A stretch of 64,000 nt of DNA, taken from contig NZ_PNQZ01000047.1 in NCBI RefSeq assembly GCF_003994335.1, positions 22,541 to 86,540 on the forward strand, written 5' to 3'. The position numbers and the translations under genes were made by a program. The notes under the pieces are model-generated. The model made no database searches, was not told the DNA's origin, and saw nothing but the letters and a program-made list of their open reading frames with translations. Shown here one piece after another: positions 24,942-34,640 of the stretch. The stretch is from Asaia sp. W19 (GTDB taxonomy: Bacteria > Pseudomonadota > Alphaproteobacteria > Acetobacterales > Acetobacteraceae). Position 1 is the stretch's first letter; each line of letters starts with the position of its first letter.

Positions 24942-26552
24942 TCAGGATGGGAGAGAGGCGGCCTCTGGGCCAGTGGGCGTGACGGCTGGAGCGTGGGGTG
25001 CCGGGAGGAAGGAGGTGTCGTCGCTCTGATCACTGTGCAGTGAAGGCCAGAAAGGCTCGAGGACGCGCGCGATAGCGGTGTAGCGGGCATAGATCACATC
25101 GAAATATGCGGAGAGTTCAGCATCGGGTTCGAAGCAGCGCGGCTGGACACTCTGCGCCTTCACTGCGTCCTCGAGTGAGGCGAACATACCGCACGCAACG
25201 CCTGCCGTCAGGGCAGCGCCAAGGGCTCCGGCTTCACGAACCGGCGAGGTCGCGACATCGCGACCGAAGATATTGGCGAAGAGTTGCCCGATCTCGGGGC
25301 GCCGGCTGCCCCCGCCGGAGACCCCGATACTATTGACCGCCCCCGTACGCAGCAGATCCTCGACGTGATGGCGATGATTGAAGATCGTGCCTTCGATCAT
25401 GGCCTCGAACAGATCGAACCGGTCGTGCCAGGATTGAACGCCCAGGAACGAAGCGGTTGCTGGCGTCTCGAACGGCGATCCGAAGAGATAAGGATGATAG
25501 AGCGGGATCTGACGCGCCATACGACCGGAGCGAAATTTCGCGATAGCGCCGTCGATCAGCCTCGCGGCTGAATCAGGGTCTTCCGGCGCGACATAGCGGG
25601 CCATCCACTCCAGATTGCTCGCGGAAGCCGGAGAAATGGCCATGCAGTTCCAGAGCCCCTTGCGGAAACCGGACCGGCAGGCCCACTCAGCCCCTGTGAC
25701 GGGACGATCACGCAATACCTCGTTGATGGAAAAGGTCCCGGCAGTGACGGTCATATCACCCGGCTGTATCTGACCCAGACCGACGGCCGCAGCGATAACA
25801 TCATGCAAACCGGCCGAGACGGGCGTCCCTTCGCGCAGGCCTGTCAGGGCAGCGGCCGCGGCACTGACCGTGCCGGCTCGGTCACAGGAATCGAGCATGA
25901 CCGGCAAGGCAGGGGCGACGGCCGAAAGCCCGAGCATCTCGAGTATTTCCGAACAATATTCCTGGCTGAGCAGCCCCGTAAATGCCGTACTTGCTTCAGT
26001 ACGATCTGTGGCAATCTGCCCGGTCAGACAAAAGCGCAGCCAGTCCTTTGCGAAAAACACGGTGCCGATGGCGTCGTAGCGCGCGCGATCATGCTCCCGG
26101 AGCCAGGCGAGCAGGGTGGAGGCGGAATAAGGGTAAGGGCGTTGCCCGGCAATCGGCATCAGCCGGTCGAGCAGACCTTCGCGCTTCCAGAGTTCATGGA
26201 TGCCGTAGGCCCGGCTGTCGAGCGACATGATGCCGTGCCCCAGCGGATTGGCCTGGCGGTCAAGCAGGAAAACCCCGTCCCCATGCGCGGTCACCCCGAT
26301 CCCCGCGATTGCCTCGCCAGGTAGCTGCGCATCGGCAAGTGCGGACCTGATCGTTGCGGCGACGCCTAGCCAGGTTTCGTGCAGATCGCGCTCCACATGG
26401 CGGGGTATATCGGTGATCTGAGCCATACGGGCCTGACCGACCCCAAGGATGCGACCGTCTGGCGCAAAGATCACAGATTTGGCTGTAGTGGAACCACAAT
26501 CGATGCCGATCAGACAGCCTTGCTCATCCTGTTCACGCTTGTCAGTACTCAT
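24942..26552 (-). CDS. eryA: Erythritol kinase, FGGY family (EryA-like)
   Basis: Carbohydrate kinase of the FGGY family, 536 residues. The N-terminal domain opens with IGIDCGSTTAKSVIF (near 15-29, phosphate-1-type loop) and contains SLDSRAYG near 110; the C-terminal domain has TVTAGTFSINEV near 272 and the adenosine motif GVSGGGSRRPEIGQLFANI near 420. EryA kinases phosphorylate erythritol using ATP, the first step of erythritol catabolism. It is transcribed with eryB, and its 280-base upstream region is shared with a divergent DeoR gene. Other polyol substrates (threitol, xylitol) cannot be excluded from sequence alone. Confidence 0.83.
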   Translation of the reverse strand: MSTDKREQDEQGCLIGIDCGSTTAKSVIFAPDGRILGVGQARMAQITDIPRHVERDLHETWLGVAATIRSALADAQLPGEAIAGIGVTAHGDGVFLLDRQANPLGHGIMSLDSRAYGIHELWKREGLLDRLMPIAGQRPYPYSASTLLAWLREHDRARYDAIGTVFFAKDWLRFCLTGQIATDRTEASTAFTGLLSQEYCSEILEMLGLSAVAPALPVMLDSCDRAGTVSAAAAALTGLREGTPVSAGLHDVIAAAVGLGQIQPGDMTVTAGTFSINEVLRDRPVTGAEWACRSGFRKGLWNCMAISPASASNLEWMARYVAPEDPDSAARLIDGAIAKFRSGRMARQIPLYHPYLFGSPFETPATASFLGVQSWHDRFDLFEAMIEGTIFNHRHHVEDLLRTGAVNSIGVSGGGSRRPEIGQLFANIFGRDVATSPVREAGALGAALTAGVACGMFASLEDAVKAQSVQPRCFEPDAELSAYFDVIYARYTAIARVLEPFWPSLHSDQSDDTSFLPAPHAPAVTPTGPEAASLPS

Positions 26553-26609
26553 GATGATCCCATCGCCTGAAGGAAAAGGGCGTCCGGAGTCTGTTCTAAG
26601 CGGAAAGAA

Positions 26610-26629
26610 AATGTGTCGAAAATCACATT
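26610..26629. promoter_or_regulatory. CRP/FNR-like palindrome upstream of eryA
   Basis: AATGTG-TCGAAAAT-CACATT is a perfect 6-base inverted repeat. Read as TGTGT-N6-TCACA it is one base from the CRP-type consensus TGTGA-N6-TCACA. It lies 58-77 bases upstream of the eryA start. A second half-site, TGTGACAAATCA, occurs at about 26644-26655. The rest of the 280-base gap is AT-rich towards 26760 and probably holds the promoter of the rightward DeoR gene. Confidence 0.4.
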
Positions 26630-26832
26630 GTAGTGCGATCTATGTGACAAATCATGCGAGTCATCTGTAAGCACGTTGGCTACGCGGCATTCGACAAGAC
26701 TGCGCCACAACTCTGTGAGATTTGAGGATCAGCTTGTCGCTATGAGATATTTGTGATATTTTTGTTATGTAATCTTTTGGTCTGCTTGGCCCATCATAGC
26801 GAAGCATTTTTTGTCAAAGGCAGTCTTCGACC

Positions 26833-27648
26833 ATGAGTGACGACCTCACCTCGCCACCCCCGCTTGATGGTTATCCCGGGATCAAACGTCAGAACCTGAA
26901 ATCGCGTCAGCAACAGATCCTCGACCTGCTCTTTGAGCAAGGGAATGCGAGCATCGAGTTTCTGGCCGAGCATTTCGATGTAAGCCGCATGACCATCCAC
27001 CGTGATGCCCATGCGCTTGCCAGCCAGGGGCTGATCGACAAAATTCATGGCGGGATCACCCTCAAGAACCGTGCTCGCACGGAGAAGAATGTCGCCTATC
27101 GGCAGCATCGTGCGGCCAATCTGAAAAAGGCCATCATCCAGCGCGCTGTCTCCATGATCGAGCCGGGACAGGTCATTATTCTCGATGATTCGACGACTGT
27201 CGCGGAGATGCTGCCGCTGCTGCCGGCACGCGCACCTCTGACCGTGATTACCAATGCCGTTGGAGTGGTGCAGGCTCTCGCCCCCTTCCCCGGTATCAAG
27301 ATCATCTGTCTCGGTGGCGACTACAGCAATTCGCGCAATGCGTTTTTCGGACTCGTCTGCGAGCAGGCTGCCCGTTCGCTTCGCGGGAACATCATGTTCA
27401 TGTCCACCTCGGTGATCTCGGGGGACACGGCGTTCCAGAACGATCAGGATGTGGTGAAGGTCAAGCGCGCCCTCATGGCGATCGCAGATCGCTGCGTCCT
27501 GCTTGTCGACAGTACGAAATTCCGCCAGGGCGGGCTACATCGCCTTACATCGCTGCAGGACTTCGATCGTATCCTGACCGATAGCCAGATCAAGCCGGTC
27601 GTCGTTTCGGAACTCGACGCCTCGGGCATCACGGTCGAGGTTTGCTGA
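26833..27648 (+). CDS. DeoR-family transcriptional regulator
   Basis: Second DeoR regulator of the locus, 271 residues. The helix-turn-helix DVSRMTIHRDAHALASQGLI lies near residues 50-70 after the winged-helix lead-in RQQQILDLLFEQG; the sensor domain has ILDDSTTVAEML near 118 and VDSTKFRQGGLHRL near 226. It resembles the regulator at 21133-21987 throughout, suggesting an old duplication. It is transcribed away from eryA, so it probably controls eryAB and itself from the shared gap. Which of the two regulators senses which tetrose phosphate is unknown. Confidence 0.86.
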   Translation: MSDDLTSPPPLDGYPGIKRQNLKSRQQQILDLLFEQGNASIEFLAEHFDVSRMTIHRDAHALASQGLIDKIHGGITLKNRARTEKNVAYRQHRAANLKKAIIQRAVSMIEPGQVIILDDSTTVAEMLPLLPARAPLTVITNAVGVVQALAPFPGIKIICLGGDYSNSRNAFFGLVCEQAARSLRGNIMFMSTSVISGDTAFQNDQDVVKVKRALMAIADRCVLLVDSTKFRQGGLHRLTSLQDFDRILTDSQIKPVVVSELDASGITVEVC

Positions 27649-27713
27649 GAGGCGCGTTGGGCCCGAATGTCTCGCGCATGTCGGAGGAGAATGCCCCCTC
27701 TGCGTGGTGGCGA

Positions 27714-27739
27714 ACGGGGAGAGGTTGTCCCCTCCCCGT
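27714..27739. terminator. Hairpin between convergent DeoR and alcohol dehydrogenase genes
   Basis: ACGGGGAG (27714-27721) pairs with CTCCCCGT (27732-27739) around a 10-base loop, in the 98-base gap between the deoR stop and the stop of the alcohol dehydrogenase. There is no strong T-run, so it is a weak intrinsic terminator at best. Confidence 0.4.
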
Positions 27740-27746
27740 ATTCCGA

Positions 27747-28802
27747 TCAGGCAGCGTTTTCGAGCGTCGCCATATCGATGACGAAGCGGTACTTCACATC
27801 AGACTTGATCATGCGCGAATAGGCGTTCTCGATCTCGTCCATGGCAATCATCTCGATATCGGAGGTGATGCCGTGTTCACCGCAGAAATCGAGCATCTCC
27901 TGCGTCTCGGCAATGCCGCCGATCAGTGAACCAGCGAACTGCCGACGCTTCATGATCAGGCTGAACACCGCGACCGGCAGAGGTTGTTCGGGCGCACCGA
28001 CCTGGACCAGCGTGCCCTCACGCTTGAGCAGGTTCAGATAGGTGTTGATATCATGCTCGGCGGCTACCGCGTCGAGAATGAAGTCGAAACGTCCTGTCTC
28101 GCGGGCCATTGCTTCGGGGTCCTTCGAGAGAACGACCTCATGCGCGCCAAGACGCAGCCCGTCCTCGACCTTGCCCTGCGAGGTCGTGAACAGCACCACC
28201 TCGGCACCGAAGGCGCGCGCAAATTTCACGCCCATATGGCCCAGTCCGCCAAGGCCGACGATACCAACGCGCTGACCGGGACCCACTTTCCAGTGGCGCA
28301 GCGGGGAGTAGGTGGTGATACCCGCGCAGAGTAGCGGCGCAACAGCTGCGAGGTCGAGGTTCTCGGGTACTTTCAGAACAAAGGCCTGGTCGACGACAAC
28401 GGCCTTGGAATAACCCCCATAGGTGTTGCCACGGCCCTGCTTGTCTTCACCGTTATAGGTGCCGACAAAGCCGTTCTCGCAATACTGCTCAAGGCCTTCC
28501 TTGCAGCTGGCGCATTCACGGCAGGAATCCACCATGCAGCCTACGCCAGCCAGGTCGCCCACCTTGAACTTGGAAACCGAGGCGCCGACCTCGCTGATGC
28601 GTCCGACGATTTCGTGGCCGGGAACACAGGGATAGACGGTGTTGTGCCACTCGTTACGCGCCTGATGAATGTCTGAGTGACAGACGCCGCAATAGAGGAT
28701 GTCGATGCGGACATCATCGGGGCCGGTATCGCGGCGATCGAATGTGAAAGGTGCGAGACGTTCAGAGGCGCTCTGCGCGCCATAGCCGATACAGGTGAGC
28801 AT
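27747..28802 (-). CDS. Zinc-dependent NAD(P) alcohol dehydrogenase (YahK/CAD type)
   Basis: Medium-chain alcohol/aldehyde dehydrogenase, 351 residues. Catalytic zinc ligands are in GVCHSDIHQARNEW (Cys near 39) and PGHEIVG (His-Glu near 61-62); the structural zinc site is the four-Cys loop CRECASCKEGLEQYC near 94-108; the cofactor motif GLGGLGHMG is near 180. The family (YahK, cinnamyl-alcohol-type) reduces many aldehydes with NADPH. It is convergent with the DeoR gene, hence not clearly part of the erythritol operons. A role in aldehyde detoxification or sugar-aldehyde reduction is plausible. Confidence 0.9.
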   Translation of the reverse strand: MLTCIGYGAQSASERLAPFTFDRRDTGPDDVRIDILYCGVCHSDIHQARNEWHNTVYPCVPGHEIVGRISEVGASVSKFKVGDLAGVGCMVDSCRECASCKEGLEQYCENGFVGTYNGEDKQGRGNTYGGYSKAVVVDQAFVLKVPENLDLAAVAPLLCAGITTYSPLRHWKVGPGQRVGIVGLGGLGHMGVKFARAFGAEVVLFTTSQGKVEDGLRLGAHEVVLSKDPEAMARETGRFDFILDAVAAEHDINTYLNLLKREGTLVQVGAPEQPLPVAVFSLIMKRRQFAGSLIGGIAETQEMLDFCGEHGITSDIEMIAMDEIENAYSRMIKSDVKYRFVIDMATLENAA

Positions 28803-28918
28803 CGTTTTTCTCCGACTGGGCTTGCGCCGTTACAACGAAAATCGCCGCGCTGCCGCAAGGGCAGTCACGGTGACTATTTCGTAGCATGTCGAACTAACGT
28901 CCGATATGGCTCCCCGGT

Positions 28919-31900
28919 TCACTCTGTCACTGCTGCCCGCGCGCGGCGCCCCTCACGCCAGGTGGACAGGCGTATGTAAAGGGTCGGCAGCACCAGCAGG
29001 GTGAGCGCCGTGCAGGAAATCAGGCCGCCGATCACGACTGTCGCCAGGGGCTTCTCGACCTCGGCTCCCTCGCTCATGGAAAACGCCATCGGGAAGAAGC
29101 CGAGACATGCGACAGTCGCCGTGGCCATGACGGGGCGGAAGCGCTCCCGGGCGGAGGTGATCGCGGCTTCCACTGCGCCGAAACCGGCGAGGCGTTTGTC
29201 ACGGATGTAGGAGATGAGCACCACGCCATTGAGCGTCGCAACGCCGAACAGGGCAATGAATCCGATACCCGCCGAGATGCTGAACGGCATGGCGCGTATC
29301 CACAGTGCGATGATGCCGCCTGTTGCCGCAAAAGGCAGATTTACAAACACAAGGGCCGCCAGCCAGACATCGCCCAAGGCCAGGATCAACAGGCAGAAAA
29401 TCAGCACGAGCGTGATAGGGACGACGATCTCGAGACGCGCCACCGCGGTCTGAAGATTGCGGAACTGCCCGCTCCATTCGATGCGATAGCCAAGCGGCAG
29501 TTTGATCTGCGTTTTGACCGCCCTCTGCGCTTCCTGAACGAAGGAGCTGAGATCACGGCCACGTACATTCGCCTGAACCATCATGCGCCGCTCCCCCTGA
29601 TTGCGCCGGATGGCCGCAGGACCGTCGCGCATGGTGATCTCGGCAACCTGATCGAGGCGCACCGAGTGGTCGTCACGGGTCAGGACAGGAAGCAGGCGGA
29701 TATCGTCGAGGTCCTGACGCGCCTCGGGCATGATACGGACTTCGGTCGGAATGAGAGCATCCTGCAGGGCAACGGGCGGGCCAACATGGCCGCCAATCGA
29801 TTCCACAACGTCGAGAACCTCGGACGTATCGACATTCAGGCGGGCAGCCGCAGTACGATCGACGTCAATATGCAGATAGGGGATGGTCCCGACATCCTGC
29901 GGCGCGACATCTGCCGCACCCGCGACGCCGTCCACAACGCGGGCGGTACGCGCTGCGAGGGCCATGAGCGTGTCGATATCCGGGCCATAAATTCCGATAG
30001 CGATCTGTGACCGCACGCCCGATTGCAGATCATCCATGCGCATCTGGATGGGCTGGCTCCAGGAATAGAGCGAGCCGGGATTGTTCTTGCGTAGCGCGGC
30101 ATCGAGGGCCCGGATGAGCCCTTCCTGCGTGTCGGCAGTCTTCCAGTCGCTGCGTGGCTTGAGCAAAACATAGGTATCCGATTGCTCGCCACCCTGGGGG
30201 TCGGTCGGAATGGCAGAGGTGCCGCTGTTGCTTACCACCATACGAATATCGGGGAACTGCTTCAGCGTGCGCTCGATCTGCTGGATGGAACGCAGAGAGG
30301 CATCGAGGGAGATACCGGGCAGGCGGGTGGAGGTGACGATCAGATCGCCTTCCTGCAATTGCGGGATGAATTCCCCACCCAGTCGCGTCGTCAGGCCCAG
30401 AGACAGGACCAGAACCACGAGCGCGATCCCCACCACCATTTTCCCATGCGCCATGCACCAACGCGAGGCCGGACCGAAGCCACGCCTCAGAAAACGGATG
30501 AAAAATGTGTCGTGTTCCGTCCCGCTTTCGGGGGCGGGATGCCCCTCGCCCCCATGAGAATCTCGTTCATGCGCGCCATGACCGGGCTTGATGCGCATGA
30601 TGAGGGCGGCGAAGGCGGGTACTGCCACGAGCGCATAGATCAGTGAGGCGATCAGCGCCAGTATAACGGTCTGAGCCATGGGCCGGAACATCCGCCCCTC
30701 GACGCCTTCAAGCGTGAGTACGGGCAGATAGACCATGATGATGATCAGAATGGCGAAAATGACCGGCCGCGCAACGGAAGCCACCGTGGTGGCAATACGC
30801 TGGGTGAGCGGCACGGATCTATCGGCCTGGCTCGACAGAACGCTCTCTACAATCACGAGCGCACTATCTACCACCATGCCGAAATCGATGGCACCGAGAC
30901 TGAGTAGATTGGCCGAAATGCCTAGATGGCGCATCCCGACCATGGCTGCCACGAGTGAGAACGGAATGACCGAGATGATCACCAGCGAGGCCCGCCAGTC
31001 GCCGATCACCACCAGCAGGACGAAGAGTACCAGGAGCGCGCCGAGGATCAGGTTCTCCTTGACCGTGTGGATCGTGACATCGGTCAGTGTAGCGCGGCTG
31101 TAATAGGGTTCGAGCGTCACGCCCTCGGGCAGGGTCGAGACGATCTTGGGCAACGCCGCGTTGATACGTGCGAGCGTGGCTTTCGCATTGGCCCCCTGCT
31201 GCAACAGAATGACGGCATTGACGATCTCGCCTTCGCCATCGCGGGTAACGCCGCCCAGTCGTGGCAGACGCCCCTCCTGTACCGTGCCGACATCGCGCAC
31301 ATGCACGACCCCGCCATTAGGCATGCTGCGAACCTGAACCTCGCCAAGCTCGTGCAGGCTGTCGATCAGGGAGCGTCCGACGATGATATGCTGTTCGTCA
31401 TTATGCTCGATCCAGGCGCCCCCGGCGGCTTCGTTATCCTTGTCTACGGCATTGAAGACATCGGATACCGAAACACGGAACTGGCGCAATGCCATGGGGT
31501 TGAGCGCCACCTGATAGGTCTGTGACGCGCCGCCATTGATATTGACGTCGATCACGCCCGGGATGAGCCGCAGCTTCGGGACCACGTTCCACGTCATGAT
31601 ACGGTTCAGCGTGGCAAGAGATCGATCCTTGCCGTGGATCTGGATCTGCAGGATCTCACCCATGCCCGTCGCCATGGGACCCATGGTGATGGACAGTCCC
31701 CGTACCGAAACTGCATTGCGCGCAAGCGACAGTCGCTCGGCCACGAGCTGTCGGGCGCGATAGATATCTGTCCCGTCATCGAAACCGAGATAGAGCACCG
31801 ACACACCCGTACGTGAGACCGAGCGCATCGAGTTGACGCCCACGATCCCCGACATGACCGTTTCGATCGGGAAGGTCACCAGACGCTCGACCTCTTCGGT

Positions 31901-32065
31901 CGGCAGGCCGGGGGCACGCACCGACACCAGAACCTGACGCGGTGAAATATCGGGAACCGGCTCGACGGAGAGAGAGCGCAGGTCGGCAATTCCTGCGATC
32001 ATGAGCAGTATCACCGCGCCCAGAATGGCCGCGCGTCCCTTCAGTAGGGCAAGCATGAAACGCAT
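28919..32065 (-). CDS. HME-RND efflux pump inner-membrane subunit (CzcA/CusA type)
   Basis: Proton-driven RND pump of 1048 residues with the usual architecture: one N-terminal helix, a large periplasmic loop, six helices, a second loop and five further helices. The start EPVPDISPRQVLVSVRAPGLPTEEVE is typical of heavy-metal exporters, as is the helix 4 block LGAIDFGMVVDSALVIVE near 395-412, which carries the proton-relay acidic residues. A His/Glu-rich insertion (near residue 500, HGAHERDSHGGEGH) faces the cytosol. With its adaptor and outer-membrane factor it forms a three-gene operon with 2-base and 4-base junctions. The exported metal cannot be assigned; Zn/Co/Cd and Cu/Ag types share these motifs. 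Confidence 0.9.
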   Translation of the reverse strand: MRFMLALLKGRAAILGAVILLMIAGIADLRSLSVEPVPDISPRQVLVSVRAPGLPTEEVERLVTFPIETVMSGIVGVNSMRSVSRTGVSVLYLGFDDGTDIYRARQLVAERLSLARNAVSVRGLSITMGPMATGMGEILQIQIHGKDRSLATLNRIMTWNVVPKLRLIPGVIDVNINGGASQTYQVALNPMALRQFRVSVSDVFNAVDKDNEAAGGAWIEHNDEQHIIVGRSLIDSLHELGEVQVRSMPNGGVVHVRDVGTVQEGRLPRLGGVTRDGEGEIVNAVILLQQGANAKATLARINAALPKIVSTLPEGVTLEPYYSRATLTDVTIHTVKENLILGALLVLFVLLVVIGDWRASLVIISVIPFSLVAAMVGMRHLGISANLLSLGAIDFGMVVDSALVIVESVLSSQADRSVPLTQRIATTVASVARPVIFAILIIIMVYLPVLTLEGVEGRMFRPMAQTVILALIASLIYALVAVPAFAALIMRIKPGHGAHERDSHGGEGHPAPESGTEHDTFFIRFLRRGFGPASRWCMAHGKMVVGIALVVLVLSLGLTTRLGGEFIPQLQEGDLIVTSTRLPGISLDASLRSIQQIERTLKQFPDIRMVVSNSGTSAIPTDPQGGEQSDTYVLLKPRSDWKTADTQEGLIRALDAALRKNNPGSLYSWSQPIQMRMDDLQSGVRSQIAIGIYGPDIDTLMALAARTARVVDGVAGAADVAPQDVGTIPYLHIDVDRTAAARLNVDTSEVLDVVESIGGHVGPPVALQDALIPTEVRIMPEARQDLDDIRLLPVLTRDDHSVRLDQVAEITMRDGPAAIRRNQGERRMMVQANVRGRDLSSFVQEAQRAVKTQIKLPLGYRIEWSGQFRNLQTAVARLEIVVPITLVLIFCLLILALGDVWLAALVFVNLPFAATGGIIALWIRAMPFSISAGIGFIALFGVATLNGVVLISYIRDKRLAGFGAVEAAITSARERFRPVMATATVACLGFFPMAFSMSEGAEVEKPLATVVIGGLISCTALTLLVLPTLYIRLSTWREGRRARAAVTE

Positions 32066-32067
32066 GA

Positions 32068-33261
32068 TTACCTCTGGCCCCCGGCCTTGTCCTTTTCGAG
32101 GGGCGGCGACAGCAGGGCCTGGGATTTAAGGACGAAGCTTCCATCCGTCACGACGGTTTCGCCGGGCTTCAGACCGGACGTCACGACAATCGTCCCGTCT
32201 AGCTCGGGCCCCACAGAGACCTTGCGCGCTTCATAGTGTGACTCGCCCAGACGCACGAAGACACAGCTCTGGTTGCCGATCGTCTGGATGGCAGCCTGCG
32301 GAATGAGCACACCGCTGACCGTGCTGGTCGAGAACAGCCGTGATTTGACGAGCATCTCGGGCCTGAGGAGGCGCTGGCTGTTATCCACCAGACTGCGCAC
32401 CAGAACATGGCGTGTCATAGGATCGACACTTCCCTCGATCAGGTCGATGCGGGATTCGATCGGCCGGGAGTCAGGGGTAGGCCAGGTGAGCTGGCGTCCC
32501 CCGCGCGACAGGCGCGTCGCCTGCTGCTCTCCTACCTGCGAAACGACCCAGACATGAGAGAGATCGTCGATTTCCACCGCCGCCGCCGCGCGGTTGGAGA
32601 CTTCCTCTCCCACCGAGACGATGATCTTGTTCACGATGCCGTCGATTGGTGAGATGACGGAGGAGTGCAACCCGTCGGCGCGTTCCGCCGAGGAGGTGAA
32701 GCGCGCCAGTCTTTCCCGCTCGTTCTGCACAAGGGCTTCGCTGCGCTTGACCGTGCCCTGGGCATCACGCAGGCGTGAATAGCGTCGCTGGGCTTCCCCT
32801 TGCGAGACCGCGCCTCCCTGAAGCGAGCGTGCGCGATCATAGGAGAGGCTTGCGTCGTCGCGCAGGGCGCGTGCCTGTTGCAGGGCGGCTTCGGCCGAGA
32901 GCAGGCGTTGTCGTTCGTCACTGAGGCTGAAGTCATCATAGGTGAACAGGACCTGCCCCTTTTTGACCACCTCGCCTGGTGTGACGAGAACAGACTGCAC
33001 CCTGCCCTGCCCTACCGGATGCAGCCGGGCGCTCTTGCGGTCATCCTGATCGATATAGGCCGGGACATCGACATGCGGAGGGAGAGCCCCCTTATGGCCG
33101 ATCGCCACATGGATCCCCTCCGATTCGAGGGCTTCCGGTGCGATCGTCAGGGGGGCTGTGGGCCATAAAGCAGCGGCCTGCGCATAGGCCCTGGGAGTGA
33201 AAAAGGGATTTGACGCGCCGAGCATCAGGATGGAAGCGAGGGGCAGGAAGGCGTATTTCAT
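32068..33261 (-). CDS. RND efflux periplasmic adaptor subunit (CusB/CzcB-like)
   Basis: Membrane-fusion protein joining the RND pump to the outer-membrane channel. A Sec-type signal (to about residue 27) is followed by barrel-sandwich segments, an alpha-helical hairpin (about 120-195, rich in Ala, Gln and Arg) and a C-terminal membrane-proximal domain (GLKPGETVVTDGSFVLKSQ near 365). It lacks the Met-rich N-terminal stretch of CusB and the His-rich insertion of CzcB, so metal specificity stays open. It overlaps the outer-membrane gene upstream by 4 bases and ends 2 bases before the pump gene. Confidence 0.87.
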   Translation of the reverse strand: MKYAFLPLASILMLGASNPFFTPRAYAQAAALWPTAPLTIAPEALESEGIHVAIGHKGALPPHVDVPAYIDQDDRKSARLHPVGQGRVQSVLVTPGEVVKKGQVLFTYDDFSLSDERQRLLSAEAALQQARALRDDASLSYDRARSLQGGAVSQGEAQRRYSRLRDAQGTVKRSEALVQNERERLARFTSSAERADGLHSSVISPIDGIVNKIIVSVGEEVSNRAAAAVEIDDLSHVWVVSQVGEQQATRLSRGGRQLTWPTPDSRPIESRIDLIEGSVDPMTRHVLVRSLVDNSQRLLRPEMLVKSRLFSTSTVSGVLIPQAAIQTIGNQSCVFVRLGESHYEARKVSVGPELDGTIVVTSGLKPGETVVTDGSFVLKSQALLSPPLEKDKAGGQR

Positions 33262-34640
33262 GGGTAGTTTCCTGCCATCAGGCTCATTCGGATCATGGCG
33301 GCGTGCCAGATCACATCGGCTTCCGCACTGCGTTGGCCGGCTTCCAGCGCCGCGCGGCGCGCGCGCAGATATTCGATCACCGGCGTCTCACCCACGCTCC
33401 ACGCATGCTCGAGATCTCCGGCACGGGCATTGAGGGCGTGTACGGAGGTCGTGGTGTGACGCAGCATCGACAGCGCCGAGCTCAGGCTGGCACGTGTCTG
33501 TCGATACTCTACCGTCACCTTGCGCTGGGCGAGCACGGCGTCGCGCTCGGCGGCGCCCATGGCCTTGACCTCTTTCATGATCATGGGCGTGTTGCGCGCC
33601 TCGCTGGGGAGCGCCATCGAGAATTGGACCCCCACCTGTGTATCCCAGGGGCTGCCATACTGGCCCTGCTTGACGACCTGAACACCCACTTGGGGGTTGG
33701 GCATGTAGGAGTGCCGCGCCACGGAATAGGCCGCCCGTGCGCTCTTGGTCACAGCATTGGCCATTTCGATGCGCGGGTCCCGTGCCGGGTCGAGGGCGAG
33801 GTTCTGCGTGCCCAGGATACGGCCGTCCAGCGAGAGAATATCGGGGATCTCATCTGTGCCGGTCAGGGCATCGAGCTCGGCACGTGCGCTTTCCAGAGCC
33901 TGCTCGGCCTGGGCGATCTGGGCGTCGAGATCGGCTTTCTCGCCCACCACTGCGTCGAAATCCGAGGAGGCGATTTCGCCAGCGCGCAGCCCTTGCTGTG
34001 AGCTGCGTACCACACGGTCAAGGAGATCGCTGGTGGCGCGCAGATTGCCGATCTTTTTCTGCAACAAGGTCGCACTGCTGGCGAGGTCGAGCACTCTGAC
34101 CGAGCTCAGGAGATGCTGAACCTTGATCCGCGCGCGCGCCACGGCTTCATCTGCCAGCGCATTGCGCATGGTCGCCGTGCCCTGTCCCGGCAACCAGAGC
34201 GGAATGCTGATGCTGCCTTGGTAGGTTGTATAGCCAAGATTCGTGCCGATAAAATGGTCATCGAGATACTGCCCAGCGAGGATCGGCCCGTCTGGAAACC
34301 AGGATTGCGCGGCGTTGGCGTTTTTGTGTGAAGCCGAAGCGTCGATCGAGAAGGACTGGTTGGCCGGATCGCGGTCCCAGGCAGCGCGTATGGCGTCGTG
34401 GAAACTCTCCGCCCGGGAAGCCGGCGCTGTGATCGCGAGACCGAGCATGAGTGAGAAAGCGACCCCGAGGGTATGCCCGTTGCGTCTTGTCCCGGCACGA
34501 ACAGAGTTGACGCGAGAGGGTACGCTTTTCGGCGTCACGACAAAGGGCGGCGCAGCCGCTGAGGGCGCGGCAGGAGAACACGCGGCATGGGGAGCCGAGG
34601 TGCGGAACGGCAGCCTGTTCGACCAGAGAATCACTGACAT
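33258..34640 (-). CDS. TolC-family outer-membrane efflux protein (CzcC/CusC-like)
   Basis: Outer-membrane channel of the heavy-metal RND system, with two repeats of the OEP domain made largely of long alpha helices (Ala-, Gln- and Glu-rich stretches near 205-240 and 330-400). The N-terminal 75 residues include a hydrophobic stretch near TLGVAFSLMLGLAITAPASRA that is probably the real signal peptide, so translation may begin later than the start given here. It is the first gene of the operon; an AT-rich promoter-like segment lies at about 34695-34715. Confidence 0.82.
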   Translation of the reverse strand: MSVILWSNRLPFRTSAPHAACSPAAPSAAAPPFVVTPKSVPSRVNSVRAGTRRNGHTLGVAFSLMLGLAITAPASRAESFHDAIRAAWDRDPANQSFSIDASASHKNANAAQSWFPDGPILAGQYLDDHFIGTNLGYTTYQGSISIPLWLPGQGTATMRNALADEAVARARIKVQHLLSSVRVLDLASSATLLQKKIGNLRATSDLLDRVVRSSQQGLRAGEIASSDFDAVVGEKADLDAQIAQAEQALESARAELDALTGTDEIPDILSLDGRILGTQNLALDPARDPRIEMANAVTKSARAAYSVARHSYMPNPQVGVQVVKQGQYGSPWDTQVGVQFSMALPSEARNTPMIMKEVKAMGAAERDAVLAQRKVTVEYRQTRASLSSALSMLRHTTTSVHALNARAGDLEHAWSVGETPVIEYLRARRAALEAGQRSAEADVIWHAAMIRMSLMAGNYP

